In this document: piece by piece, positions 16,645 to 24,455 of the stretch | Layout: every line of letters begins with the position of its first letter | Numbering within the stretch: the first letter of the stretch is position 1 | Assembly (NCBI GenBank): GCA_018262715.1 | Contig: JADFDS010000042.1 | Location: 1-64,000, forward strand | DNA: 64,000 bases | Direction of reading: 5' to 3' | Origin: Bacteroidota bacterium | Lineage (GTDB): Bacteria > Bacteroidota > Bacteroidia > Bacteroidales > VadinHA17 | Notes under the pieces: generated by a model | Told to the model about the DNA's origin: nothing | Databases searched by the model: none | The model's input: only the letters and a program-made list of their open reading frames with translations | Translations under genes and position numbers: made by a program

Positions 16645-18663
16645 CTATAGATCCATGATTGTCTTTACCCTCTCCTGGAGGAGCACTACAGCTGTTCTTG
16701 CAGGGAGGTAAAGCTTCAGGTGGTGCGGAGCCGTCACCCCATAATGTCCCTGGTCAGGTTGTGAGAAGTAGGTCTGGGCTGTGTCTATCCTGCCCTGTCC
16801 GCCGAACAGGGGATCATCGGTGTCAAGGATGATCCTGAATTTTCCCTTGACGGGAATTCCGTATCCGGTAAAGGAAATCGTCGGATTGAAGTTCATCACT
16901 GTCACAAGGTCGCCGCGTCTGAATGCAATGATTTTGTCAGAATTGTTGACTGACAGTGACTCTGTCAGCTGCAGCCGGGGCAGCCCGTGCCTCTTGCCGG
17001 TCTCAACCATTGCCCTGTCGAATTCATTCAGGAACCTGTACTTCAGCAGTTCATCATCTGCCAGCCTCCACTGCCTGCGCGCGTATTTATAGCTCCATCC
17101 GTTGCCTTCCCTGGGGAAATCAATCCATTCCGGGTGGCCGAATTCATTACCCATGAAGGTGAGGTAACCACCGCCTGCTGCCATGAAGGTGAAGAGCCTG
17201 ATCATCTTGTGGAGAGCCACGGCCCGGTCAACTATCAGGCTGGGGGTGAGGAGGCTCATTGAAGTATACATTTCCTTGTCTGCCAGCCTGAAAATCAGGG
17301 TCTTGTCGCCTACCAGGGCCTGGTCATGAGATTCACAGTATGATACCACCTTCTCCTCGGCCCGGTGCTGGGTGAGTTCATGGAGCAGGTATCCGAGATC
17401 CCATTCCTCATCAGGGATCTCCTTTACCATCTTTATCCAGATGTCAGGCACTCCCATGGCAAGCCTGTAGTCAAAACCCATCCCGCCGGAGGCAACGGAG
17501 GCGGCAAGTCCGGGCATGCCGCTCATCTCCTCGGCCACGGTGGTGGCGTCATGGTTGAATTCATGTATCAGCTTGTTGGCAAGTGTCAGGTAGACGATGG
17601 CATCCGTGTCCTGGTTACCGTCAAAGTACTGTTTGTAAGAAACGAAGTCGGATCCCAGCCCGTGATCATAGTAAAGCATGCTTGTTATGCCGTCAAACCG
17701 GAATCCGTCGAAGCGGAACTCCTCAAGCCAGTATTTGCAGTTTGACAGCAGGAAATGGTTGACCTCCGGTTTGCCGTAGTCATAGCAGAGTGAATCCCAC
17801 GCCACATGTTTCCTCCGTGAACCGGTATGAAAGTACAGCCCGGGATCACCGTCAAGCAGGCCGAGCCCCTCGAGGATATTTGCCACGGCGTGTGAGTGAA
17901 CCAGGTCCATTATTACCCTCAGACCCATTTTGTGGGCGGTATCAATCAGCTCCCTGAGGTCATCGGGGGTGCCGAAGCGTGATGAGGGGGCAAAAAGACT
18001 TGAGACATGATAGCCGAATGAGCCGTAATAGGGATGCTCCTGGATGGCCATGAGCTGAATGGTATTATATCCAAGGCTTTTCACCCGGGGAAGCACATTT
18101 TCGGTAAACTCCCGGTATGTGCCGGTCCGTTCTTCTTCGGTGGCCATCCCGACATGTGCCTCGTAAACCAGAAGTGAGGGTGGGGGCGGAGGTGCCTTGT
18201 GTTTCATCACGTACCCGTTTTCAGGGTTCCACACCTGTGCCGAGAAGATCTTGGTCACGTCATCCTGGACTGCGCGGGTGACATAGGCCGGAATTCTTTC
18301 TCCATGGCCTCCCTTCCATCTGACAATCAACTTGTACAGGTCGCCGTGCGAAAGCATTCCTGCATCGAACTCACCCACCCAGTCCCCTTCTGCCGTACGG
18401 CTGAGGGCATACCTCCCGTCTTCCTTCCAGTCCGAAAATGTCCCGGTGAGAATGACTGAAGTTGCATTCGGGGCATGCTCCCTGAAGACCCATCCATTTG
18501 GCAAGCGGTGCAGACCGTACCAGTGATGTCCGTTGGCATAGTCGGTCAGGGTACGGCCGCCGGTAAACAGTTTCTCGCGGTCACTGATGTAGGTAAGCCG
18601 CGCTTCTATGATCTCCCTGAAGGGATCAAGCCACGGATCAACCTGGTAAAATCTTTCTGCCAT
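16645..18663 (-). CDS. glgB: 1,4-alpha-glucan branching enzyme
   Basis: This 672-residue GH13 enzyme resembles the eukaryote-like branching enzymes found in Bacteroidota. An N-terminal CBM48 domain (GLHRLPNGWVFREHAPNA) precedes the barrel, which carries the DLVHSHA region, the nucleophile block GFRFDGITS, the acid block VAEEMSG and the CESHDQAL block. It creates alpha-1,6 branches in glycogen. I start it at ATG 18663 (MAERFYQVDPWL); a longer frame to 18747 runs past the probable promoter and overlaps ribF. It converges with the synthase-phosphorylase gene, their stops 2 bp apart, so the glucan island is closed by its branching enzyme. Confidence 0.93.
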   Translation of the reverse strand: MAERFYQVDPWLDPFREIIEARLTYISDREKLFTGGRTLTDYANGHHWYGLHRLPNGWVFREHAPNATSVILTGTFSDWKEDGRYALSRTAEGDWVGEFDAGMLSHGDLYKLIVRWKGGHGERIPAYVTRAVQDDVTKIFSAQVWNPENGYVMKHKAPPPPPSLLVYEAHVGMATEEERTGTYREFTENVLPRVKSLGYNTIQLMAIQEHPYYGSFGYHVSSLFAPSSRFGTPDDLRELIDTAHKMGLRVIMDLVHSHAVANILEGLGLLDGDPGLYFHTGSRRKHVAWDSLCYDYGKPEVNHFLLSNCKYWLEEFRFDGFRFDGITSMLYYDHGLGSDFVSYKQYFDGNQDTDAIVYLTLANKLIHEFNHDATTVAEEMSGMPGLAASVASGGMGFDYRLAMGVPDIWIKMVKEIPDEEWDLGYLLHELTQHRAEEKVVSYCESHDQALVGDKTLIFRLADKEMYTSMSLLTPSLIVDRAVALHKMIRLFTFMAAGGGYLTFMGNEFGHPEWIDFPREGNGWSYKYARRQWRLADDELLKYRFLNEFDRAMVETGKRHGLPRLQLTESLSVNNSDKIIAFRRGDLVTVMNFNPTISFTGYGIPVKGKFRIILDTDDPLFGGQGRIDTAQTYFSQPDQGHYGVTAPHHLKLYLPARTAVVLLQERVKTIMDL

Positions 18664-18691
18664 ATTCTTTGCCCTGATGTTACAGTCAATA

Positions 18692-18699
18692 TAAAGATA
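18692..18699 (-). promoter_or_regulatory. Possible -7 element for glgB
   Basis: The minus strand reads TATCTTTA, one base off TAnnTTTG, about 30 bases before the chosen glgB start. On the plus strand TATTTTTG at 18709-18716 could serve ribF, but it leaves a leader of only about 10 bases. Confidence 0.35.
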
Positions 18700-18732
18700 G
18701 GATTTTATTATTTTTGATGTCACAATCCGGTC

Positions 18733-19671
18733 ATGAAAGTCTATCACGGTTATACAGGCATCTCATTCAACCATCCGGTTATTACAATGGGTGTCTTTGA
18801 CGGCGTTCACCTTGGGCACAGGATGCTTCTGCGGCGTGTGACCGGGGAGGCCGCAAAAGATGGTGCTGATGCAGTGGCAGTCACCTTTGATCCCCATCCC
18901 CGCATAGTCCTTTCCGGCGATACCGGTCATCTGAGCTTCCTGACTGACCTTGAAGAACGGACGGAGCTCTTACGGGAGACAGGCATAGGCCATCTTGTGG
19001 TCATCCCCTTTACGGCTGAGCTCAGCAGGATGACCGCCCCGGAATTTGTCAGTTCCATTCTTTGCCGTCATCTCGGGGTCCGCCACCTGATCACCGGGTA
19101 TAACCACCATTTCGGAAGGCGCCATGAAGGTGACAGCAACACAATCATCGAGTGCGCGGAAAGGATGGATTTCAGGGTGACGCGCGAGGAGGCTTACATG
19201 GTTGAAGGGGAGGCTGTGAGCTCATCGCTCATCAGGAAGGCGCTCGGGGAGGGGAACATTGAAAAGGCCGCATCAATGCTTGGTTATGATTATTTCATCA
19301 GGGGCCGGGTGGTTTCCGGAAGAAAGATCGGCCGCAACATGGGTTTCCCCACTGCCAACATTGCTCCTCTGTTTGCACACAAACTCATTCCCCGTACAGG
19401 GGTCTATGCCGTGGAGGCAACCGTTGAGGGTGACCCGGACAGGCACATGGCCATGCTTAATATCGGGCACCGGCCTACCATCACTGACAGTGACGGGGTA
19501 CGCACCATCGAGGTTCACCTTATTGACTTTGAGGGTGATCTGTACGGAAAGGTGGTAACCGTAACATTCCGTCACCGGTTGCGTGATGAGATGAAGTTCG
19601 AAAGTGTGGATGCACTCTCAGCCCGGCTGACCCTAGACCGTGAGATGACTATCGCACTGCTGGGCCGCTGA
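18733..19671 (+). CDS. ribF: Bifunctional riboflavin kinase / FAD synthetase
   Basis: This 312-residue protein has the two RibF domains. The N-terminal nucleotidyltransferase shows GVFDGVHLGH at 20-29 and the later SSSLIRKAL segment; it adenylates FMN to FAD. The C-terminal riboflavin kinase shows GRVVSGRKIGRNMGFPTANI near 194, with the GFPTAN magnesium/ATP motif. Its length is normal for the family. The gene starts at ATG 18733, divergent from glgB, and stands alone ahead of ahcY, which has its own promoter. Confidence 0.95.
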   Translation: MKVYHGYTGISFNHPVITMGVFDGVHLGHRMLLRRVTGEAAKDGADAVAVTFDPHPRIVLSGDTGHLSFLTDLEERTELLRETGIGHLVVIPFTAELSRMTAPEFVSSILCRHLGVRHLITGYNHHFGRRHEGDSNTIIECAERMDFRVTREEAYMVEGEAVSSSLIRKALGEGNIEKAASMLGYDYFIRGRVVSGRKIGRNMGFPTANIAPLFAHKLIPRTGVYAVEATVEGDPDRHMAMLNIGHRPTITDSDGVRTIEVHLIDFEGDLYGKVVTVTFRHRLRDEMKFESVDALSARLTLDREMTIALLGR

Positions 19672-19692
19672 ACAATAATCCCTTTTTTTAGT

Positions 19693-19700
19693 TATCTTTG
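19693..19700 (+). promoter_or_regulatory. Promoter -7 element of ahcY
   Basis: TATCTTTG followed by CAC is a strong match to the Bacteroidota -7 element. It is 22 bases before the ahcY ATG, giving a short leader with no room for a SAM or SAH riboswitch. A clear -33 TTG is not seen. Confidence 0.6.
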
Positions 19701-19721
19701 CACACCTAAAAATTCATTAAC

Positions 19722-21137
19722 ATGTCATTCATCATCAACGATCTTCAGTACAGGGTAAAGGATATATCACTTGCCGGATTCGGCCGTAAAGAGATAGAGA
19801 TTGCTGAGAAGGAGATGCCGGGGTTGCTCTCAGTCAGGCATAAGTATTCAGACTCCAAACCTCTCAGGGGTGCAAGGATAACCGGCTCGCTCCATATGAC
19901 CATTCAGACCGCCGTCCTCATTGAGACTCTCAGGGAGCTTGGCGCTGATGTCAGATGGGCAAGCTGTAACATCTTCTCCACGCAGGATCACGCCGCTGCT
20001 GCCATTGCCGCTGCCGGCATCCCGGTATTTGCATGGAAAGGTGAGACGCTCGAGGAGTACTGGTGGTGTACCGCACAGGCCCTGACCTTCCCCGGCGGGA
20101 AAGGCCCGAACCTGATTGTTGATGACGGAGGCGACGCATCACTGCTCGTCCATCTGGGATACAAGGCCGAAAAGGACCACTCAGTTCTTGAAGCAAAACC
20201 GGCAAGCCGGGAAGAGGCAATAGTGCTTGACACACTGAGGAGGATACTGGAGGAGGACCCGCAGAAGTGGCACAGGACAGTCAGTGAGATGAAGGGCATA
20301 TCCGAAGAGACAACCACAGGTGTGCATCGTCTTTACCAGATGCTGGAGGCAGGTGAACTGCTGGTGCCTGCAATCAATGTCAATGATTCGGTCACCAAGA
20401 GTAAATTCGACAATCTCTATGGCTGCCGTGAGTCACTTGCTGACGGTATCAAGAGGGCAACGGATGTCATGATAGCAGGCAAGGTTGTTGTCGTATGCGG
20501 ATACGGTGACGTCGGCAAGGGTTCTGCAAGGTCAATGAGGTCGTATGGCGCCAGGGTCATTGTGACCGAGATTGATCCTATCTGTGCACTCCAGGCTGCA
20601 ATGGAAGGCTTCGAGGTAAGGACGGTAGAGGAGAGCCTCGCCGAAGGAAACATATTCGTCACTGCAACAGGCAACCGTGACATCATCACCATTGAACACA
20701 TGGAGAAGATGAAGGACCAGGCCATCGTCTGCAACATAGGGCACTTTGACAACGAAATACAGGTTGATGCGCTGAATGCATACAAAGGCATCAGTAAGAT
20801 CAATATCAAGCCGCAGGTTGACAAGTATGTGTTCCCTGACGGCCATGCCATTTTCCTTCTTGCCGAGGGCAGGCTTGTAAACCTTGGCTGTGCCACGGGT
20901 CATCCATCATTCGTGATGAGCAACTCATTCAGCAACCAGACGCTGGCGCAGCTTGAGCTTTGGACCAAGGACCACGCAATCGGTGTTTACAGGCTTCCCA
21001 AGCAACTCGATGAGGAGGTGGCACGCCTGCATCTTGCACAGCTCGGCGTAAGCCTTACCAGGATGACCAAAGCCCAGTCTGATTATATAGGCGTCCCTGA
21101 GGAGGGTCCGTACAAGCCTGACCATTACAGGTACTAG
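19722..21137 (+). CDS. ahcY: Adenosylhomocysteinase
   Basis: This 471-residue enzyme hydrolyses S-adenosylhomocysteine to adenosine and homocysteine, which keeps methylation reactions running. Conserved features include the NAD-binding loop [13 protein letters not shown] near 257, the substrate-site segment [14 protein letters not shown] near 212, the GHFDNEI block near 340 and the invariant C-terminal KPDHYRY. The length matches the long bacterial and plant type. It is a single-gene unit, with its own promoter and a convergent lipoprotein gene ending 6 bp beyond its stop. Confidence 0.97.
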   Translation: MSFIINDLQYRVKDISLAGFGRKEIEIAEKEMPGLLSVRHKYSDSKPLRGARITGSLHMTIQTAVLIETLRELGADVRWASCNIFSTQDHAAAAIAAAGIPVFAWKGETLEEYWWCTAQALTFPGGKGPNLIVDDGGDASLLVHLGYKAEKDHSVLEAKPASREEAIVLDTLRRILEEDPQKWHRTVSEMKGISEETTTGVHRLYQMLEAGELLVPAINVNDSVTKSKFDNLYGCRESLADGIKRATDVMIAGKVVVVCGYGDVGKGSARSMRSYGARVIVTEIDPICALQAAMEGFEVRTVEESLAEGNIFVTATGNRDIITIEHMEKMKDQAIVCNIGHFDNEIQVDALNAYKGISKINIKPQVDKYVFPDGHAIFLLAEGRLVNLGCATGHPSFVMSNSFSNQTLAQLELWTKDHAIGVYRLPKQLDEEVARLHLAQLGVSLTRMTKAQSDYIGVPEEGPYKPDHYRY

Positions 21138-21143
21138 AACAGC

Positions 21144-21623
21144 CTATCTCCTGTTCCAGACCCTCACACTGTAGCCGGTGAAGGAGGTGCGGTAATTCTT
21201 GAGATAATACTGACCGGGCCCGTTCAGGGGCAGACCTGATGATCCAATGGCGTAGTCTGTAGAACATCTCGGACAACTGATGAATATCCCGTCCACATCA
21301 ACCGCAACACTTACGTCATCAGTGACAAAACAATGAGGACATGTGCGGTCATATGCGTAAAAGAGACCTTCGCTGGCATTGTAGATGATGATGCCGTTAC
21401 CATCGTAACCGGCAGTTCCCTGCCCTAAGTACCTGTGCGCAGAGGAGATCAGGACGCTGGTGCCTGGAGCATAGAAGAGATCATAAAACTCCGGATCGGA
21501 AGCGGTGATTGTGAAGTCAACCGTGATGTCAGGGATCACATCGTTCTTATCCCTGTCACAGGAGATTATAGGCAGTGTGAACAGAGAAATGAGCAAAAAA
21601 ATCCTTAAATTTGAAACTGACAT
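21144..21623 (-). CDS. Rieske-like lipoprotein with altered cluster ligands
   Basis: This 159-residue protein begins with a lipoprotein signal ending LPIISC (Cys22). Its C-terminal half looks like a Rieske fold: a CPHC loop at 95-98, then CPRC at 117-120 followed by a GLPLNGPG turn and YSVRV. Classical Rieske sites use C-x-H and C-x-x-H. Here the first pair could be C95/H97, but the second pair is C117/C120, so the His ligand is replaced by Cys, and C98 is an extra cysteine. It could hold a three-Cys/one-His [2Fe-2S] cluster or bind zinc. I cannot assign a partner. It converges on ahcY with a 6-bp gap. Confidence 0.65.
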   Translation of the reverse strand: MSVSNLRIFLLISLFTLPIISCDRDKNDVIPDITVDFTITASDPEFYDLFYAPGTSVLISSAHRYLGQGTAGYDGNGIIIYNASEGLFYAYDRTCPHCFVTDDVSVAVDVDGIFISCPRCSTDYAIGSSGLPLNGPGQYYLKNYRTSFTGYSVRVWNRR

Positions 21624-21687
21624 GGGCTTGCTTCCGTTTCTGTAAATGTAGTTATTTCCAGTCTGACGCGGCTAACTGAAAAACGAA

Positions 21688-22287
21688 ATGAAGAGAGGGT
21701 TAGTATTATTAAGGTTTGTATCAGCGGTAATCGTTCTGCTTTTTGTGGTGCAGGTAACCGAGTGCAATGCCCAGAAGAATGCCACTAAACGGTTTGAGAG
21801 GGAGACCTTCGGCAAATCGCGTCGCAGCAAGCCTGTGAAGGAGAGCGGTGAGAGCAAGGCAGCTGCAAAAGCGATGAAGGAACAGGCCAGGAAGGAAGCA
21901 AGGCGGGAAAAGGAAGATGAAAAAGCCCTTAAACAGCTGAGAGACAGGCATTACCAAATCCAGAGCGAGGAGACGAAGATGCGGATGGAGAACAACAGCA
22001 GGAACACTGCTGACAAATACAAGGTTAAAAGGCAGAAACAGCGCAGGGAGCAGACGGAGCCGGAGCTGAAGAAACCACAACAGCCGGCGCCTGACCGGGC
22101 CGGACCAAAGCCGAAGACCAAGGATCCTTCTAAACAGCCTGAAATGAAACAGCAGAAGCAGAAGGCGAAGTCGAAGATCAATGACCCCTCGAAACAACCG
22201 GTGCTGAAGCAGCAAAAGAAGAAGGCAAAGACGGTAAATCCAAAGAAACAGCCGAAGATCAAGCAACACAAGGTAAAAAAATACTGA
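21688..22287 (+). CDS. Secreted, Lys/Gln-rich repeat protein of unknown function
   Basis: I do not recognise this 199-residue protein. It begins with a hydrophobic signal segment (about residues 5-25, ending near ECNAQ) followed by a highly charged, low-complexity body with predicted coiled-coil character around 55-120. The C-terminus holds three diverging repeats of about 19 residues built on DPSKQPxxKQQKxKAK (about 146-165, 166-184 and a shorter one at 185-199). The signal suggests a periplasmic location. The next gene starts 5 bp after its stop, so they share a transcript. A long minus-strand frame over it is only its Leu-rich shadow. Confidence 0.6.
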   Translation: MKRGLVLLRFVSAVIVLLFVVQVTECNAQKNATKRFERETFGKSRRSKPVKESGESKAAAKAMKEQARKEARREKEDEKALKQLRDRHYQIQSEETKMRMENNSRNTADKYKVKRQKQRREQTEPELKKPQQPAPDRAGPKPKTKDPSKQPEMKQQKQKAKSKINDPSKQPVLKQQKKKAKTVNPKKQPKIKQHKVKKY

Positions 22288-22292
22288 AGCAG

Positions 22293-22934
22293 ATGGAAGA
22301 TGTTGGCAGCCTGATTTTTTATATAGTGCTGGGGCTTATTGCCCTGGCAGGATCATTCCAGGGTAAGGGCAAGAAGAAACAGGGCACACCGAAACCGGCG
22401 CAGCGCAAACCGGGTACAGTTACCACAAAGCCCCCGGTGAGAACCACGGCACAAACCACCAGACCGGCACCTTCAACAATGAGGCAGGAGAGACCGGCAC
22501 CTTCCACCGTCAGGCAGGAGAGATCCGTCCCCAAACCTTCACCATGGACCATTCCGGCCGGACAAACCCTGGAGGGAAGATACGATGAACCGATGGCCCG
22601 TGATTTCAGCCGCGAGGGAAACACCGGGGATGACCTTGCGGGCGCTTTCAGCAGCGAGGGATCGATCGCATCCGGAATGGGCGAAGCCTTCGCCCGTGAG
22701 GGCTCAATAGCAGATTCAATGGCTGCCGCTTTCGCTTCAGAAGGTGTGTCTGCACTGGGCGAGTCAGCTATCGATGAATTCATTCATACTGAGATATCAG
22801 ACAGTGAGATAGGTGACGCTCCGGGCTATGATTATGAAGCCCTGCCCGGCGCTGATATTCATAAGGAAGGATTTGACCTGAAAAAGGCTGTGATCTATTC
22901 AGCAGTTCTTGACAGAAAAGAGTACTCACGTTGA
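22293..22934 (+). CDS. Membrane-anchored protein with 14-residue repeats, unknown function
   Basis: This 213-residue protein is not a family I recognise. It starts with one membrane segment (about residues 5-22), then a basic Pro/Thr-rich linker (30-85) with a doubled RPAPSTxRQER motif. Four 14-residue repeats follow from about 105 to 158, each opening with F, two variable residues and EG, as in FSSEGSIASGMGEA. The last 40 residues are acidic and end in LDRKEYSR. The likely topology is an N-terminal anchor with the rest in the cytoplasm, given the positive residues after the helix. It is co-transcribed with the Lys-rich repeat protein upstream. Confidence 0.6.
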   Translation: MEDVGSLIFYIVLGLIALAGSFQGKGKKKQGTPKPAQRKPGTVTTKPPVRTTAQTTRPAPSTMRQERPAPSTVRQERSVPKPSPWTIPAGQTLEGRYDEPMARDFSREGNTGDDLAGAFSSEGSIASGMGEAFAREGSIADSMAAAFASEGVSALGESAIDEFIHTEISDSEIGDAPGYDYEALPGADIHKEGFDLKKAVIYSAVLDRKEYSR

Positions 22935-22962
22935 TTTCCTGATAATTACTGAACGGAAGGGA

Positions 22963-22994
22963 TTTGTTTTTTAATTAAAAATTCTTTATATTTG
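22963..22994 (+). promoter_or_regulatory. Canonical Bacteroidota promoter of greA
   Basis: TTTG at 22963-22966 and TATATTTG at 22987-22994 are separated by 20 bases, an ideal -33/-7 pair. The predicted transcription start is about 23000, exactly where the leader hairpin begins. Confidence 0.75.
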
Positions 22995-23000
22995 TTCTTT

Positions 23001-23038
23001 GAAGAGTTCCGGTAATGCCGGGATTCTTCTTATTTTTT
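23001..23038 (+). terminator. Terminator-like hairpin in the greA leader
   Basis: Bases 23001-23012 pair with 23018-23029 in an unbroken 12-bp stem (two G-T pairs) around a TAATG loop. A T-rich run (TTATTTTTT, 23030-23038) follows. It lies between the greA promoter and the greA ATG at 23058, so it can stop greA transcription itself rather than only the upstream genes. Confidence 0.65.
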
Positions 23039-23057
23039 AACCTATTTACGAGAAATT

Positions 23058-23528
23058 ATGTCGGAATTTGTTTATGTAACGGAAGAAGGGCTCCAGAAAA
23101 TGAAAGAAGAGCTTGACCTGCTCCGTAATGAAAGGCCGGCTATTGCCAGAATGATTGCCGATGCGCGCGATAAGGGCGACCTTACAGAGAACGCAGAATA
23201 TTCTGCTGCCAAGGAGGCACAGGGTATGCTTGAGATGAAGATTGCCAGGCTCGAAGACATGGTAGCCAGGTCACGTATTATTGACGGCTCCAGGATAAAC
23301 ACCAAAACGGTGCAGATCCTCAATAAGGTCAGGATCCTCAATAAGGCAAACGGTTCACTGATGGAATATCAGCTTGTGCCTGAAGGCGAAGCCAACCTCA
23401 AGGAGGGGAAAATCGCTGCCACATCACCCATCGCTCAGGGATTGATGGGCAGAAAAGTGGGTGACGTGGTACAGGTTAAGGTACCGGCAGGCACCATCCC
23501 GTTTGAGATTATTGAAATATCAATCTGA
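23058..23528 (+). CDS. greA: Transcription elongation factor GreA
   Basis: This 156-residue protein is a normal-length GreA. The N-terminal antiparallel coiled coil includes GDLTENAEYSAAKEAQ (about 39-54), whose acidic tip residues D and E help RNA polymerase cleave backtracked RNA. The C-terminal FKBP-like domain includes SPIAQGLMGRKVGD. It rescues arrested RNA polymerase. The gene has its own strong promoter and a hairpin in the leader. The HIT-family gene starts 12 bp after its stop, so the two form an operon. Confidence 0.97.
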   Translation: MSEFVYVTEEGLQKMKEELDLLRNERPAIARMIADARDKGDLTENAEYSAAKEAQGMLEMKIARLEDMVARSRIIDGSRINTKTVQILNKVRILNKANGSLMEYQLVPEGEANLKEGKIAATSPIAQGLMGRKVGDVVQVKVPAGTIPFEIIEISI

Positions 23529-23540
23529 AAACAAGATATT

Positions 23541-23939
23541 ATGGCATCAATCTTTACACGCATCATCAACGGCGAGATACCCTGTTACAGGGTGGCAGAG
23601 AATGACCGCTATATTGCATTCCTTGACGTGAGGCCGCTTAAGACCGGCCACACACTGGTGGTTCCTAAAACGGAAGTGGATTATATCTTTGATATGGATG
23701 ATGAGGCACTCTCCGGAATGATGATCTTTGCCGGGAAAGTCGCCCGAGCAATGAAGGAGGTGATAGAATGCAAAAGGATTGGTGTGGCAGTGATCGGACT
23801 CGAAGTACCCCATGCCCATATTCACCTTATTCCCATCTCCCGTGAGGGCGATATGCTCTTTACAAACCCCAGGGTTTCCCTGTCACCGGAAGAAAACGAG
23901 CGACTGGCAAAAGAGATTGGTGCCCGTGTAAAGCGCTGA
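23541..23939 (+). CDS. HIT family nucleotide-binding protein
   Basis: This 132-residue protein carries the histidine triad HAHIHLIPI near residue 92. The N-terminal IFTRIINGEIPCYRV segment is typical of the HinT/PKCI branch. HIT proteins hydrolyse purine nucleoside phosphoramidates or related adducts; the natural substrate is usually unknown. It is the second gene of the greA operon, 12 bp downstream, an order I recall from other Bacteroidota. A strong bidirectional terminator follows its stop. Confidence 0.93.
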   Translation: MASIFTRIINGEIPCYRVAENDRYIAFLDVRPLKTGHTLVVPKTEVDYIFDMDDEALSGMMIFAGKVARAMKEVIECKRIGVAVIGLEVPHAHIHLIPISREGDMLFTNPRVSLSPEENERLAKEIGARVKR

Positions 23940-23984
23940 TCTCAGCGAAGACAACAATAAAATTGGCACCAGAAAGGTCCGGTT

Positions 23985-24020
23985 AAAAAAAAAGCCCCTG
24001 TCACTGACCGGGGCTTTTTT
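23985..24020. terminator. Bidirectional intrinsic terminator
   Basis: A GCCCC/GGGGC stem (23994-23998 with 24010-24014) is flanked by nine A on the left and six T on the right, so it works in both directions between the convergent HIT gene and the Cys-rich protein gene. Confidence 0.8.
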
Positions 24021-24036
24021 ATAATCTGCAGTTTAG

Positions 24037-24345
24037 TTATTTCTTACCTGCGCAGCATGGAGCGGTAGCCGTGGTGCCTTCTTTTGCCGGAACCACTTCA
24101 CCCTTTTTGTCGCCGCATTCTGCAGCTGACGGGCACTTTGAGCAGTCTTTGCCTTTCACAGCTTCTTTCTTGCATGCATCTGCGGTTGAACCGCAAACAT
24201 CACACTTGCCGTCCTTGTTCTTATCGACAAAGGTACACTCACTCTTGGTGTGCTTCTTTTCCTTGTCGGTAGTCTGAGCATAGACCCCTGCAGCCACAAA
24301 CATCATCGCGATGAGAATCAGGCTGCCAATCATCCATTTCTTCAT
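24037..24345 (-). CDS. Small secreted cysteine-rich protein
   Basis: This 102-residue protein has a clear signal peptide (about 1-23, ending GVYAQ) and nine cysteines in the mature part. A central DKNKDGKCDVCG segment looks like an EF-hand calcium loop overlapped by a CxxC pair; further cysteines occur as CSKC and a terminal PCC. The rest is rich in Lys, Glu and Ala. I know of similar small Cys-rich periplasmic proteins in Bacteroidota but no established function. Metal binding is the obvious guess and is inference. The gene is monocistronic, with a terminator beyond its stop. Confidence 0.65.
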   Translation of the reverse strand: MKKWMIGSLILIAMMFVAAGVYAQTTDKEKKHTKSECTFVDKNKDGKCDVCGSTADACKKEAVKGKDCSKCPSAAECGDKKGEVVPAKEGTTATAPCCAGKK

Positions 24346-24427
24346 ACTTGTGTCAATTGGTTTGTTTATTAAACGGCTGCAATATAGAAAAATTTCACAT
24401 ACTGCTTAATAGATGTTACAAAAATCA

Positions 24428-24435
24428 TACCTTTG
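24428..24435 (+). promoter_or_regulatory. Promoter -7 element of comF
   Basis: TACCTTTG matches TAnnTTTG exactly and would start transcription near 24442. This rules out the long comF frame that begins at TTG 24348 and supports GTG 24456. Confidence 0.5.
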
Positions 24436-24455
24436 GTTGTACTTCTCGCTGCGAA

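Noticed and set aside
18664-18747. Longer glgB start overlapping ribF
   Set aside because: It runs past the likely glgB promoter and adds 28 residues with no branching-enzyme similarity.
19672-19721. SAM or SAH riboswitch before ahcY
   Set aside because: The predicted leader is about 15-20 bases, too short for any known class.
21721-22269. Leu-rich minus-strand frame of 182 residues
   Set aside because: The leucines come from reading the Lys/Gln codons of the plus-strand repeat gene in reverse; no start context or homology.
24348-24455. Long comF frame from TTG 24348
   Set aside because: It begins upstream of the probable promoter element and adds residues without ComF similarity.
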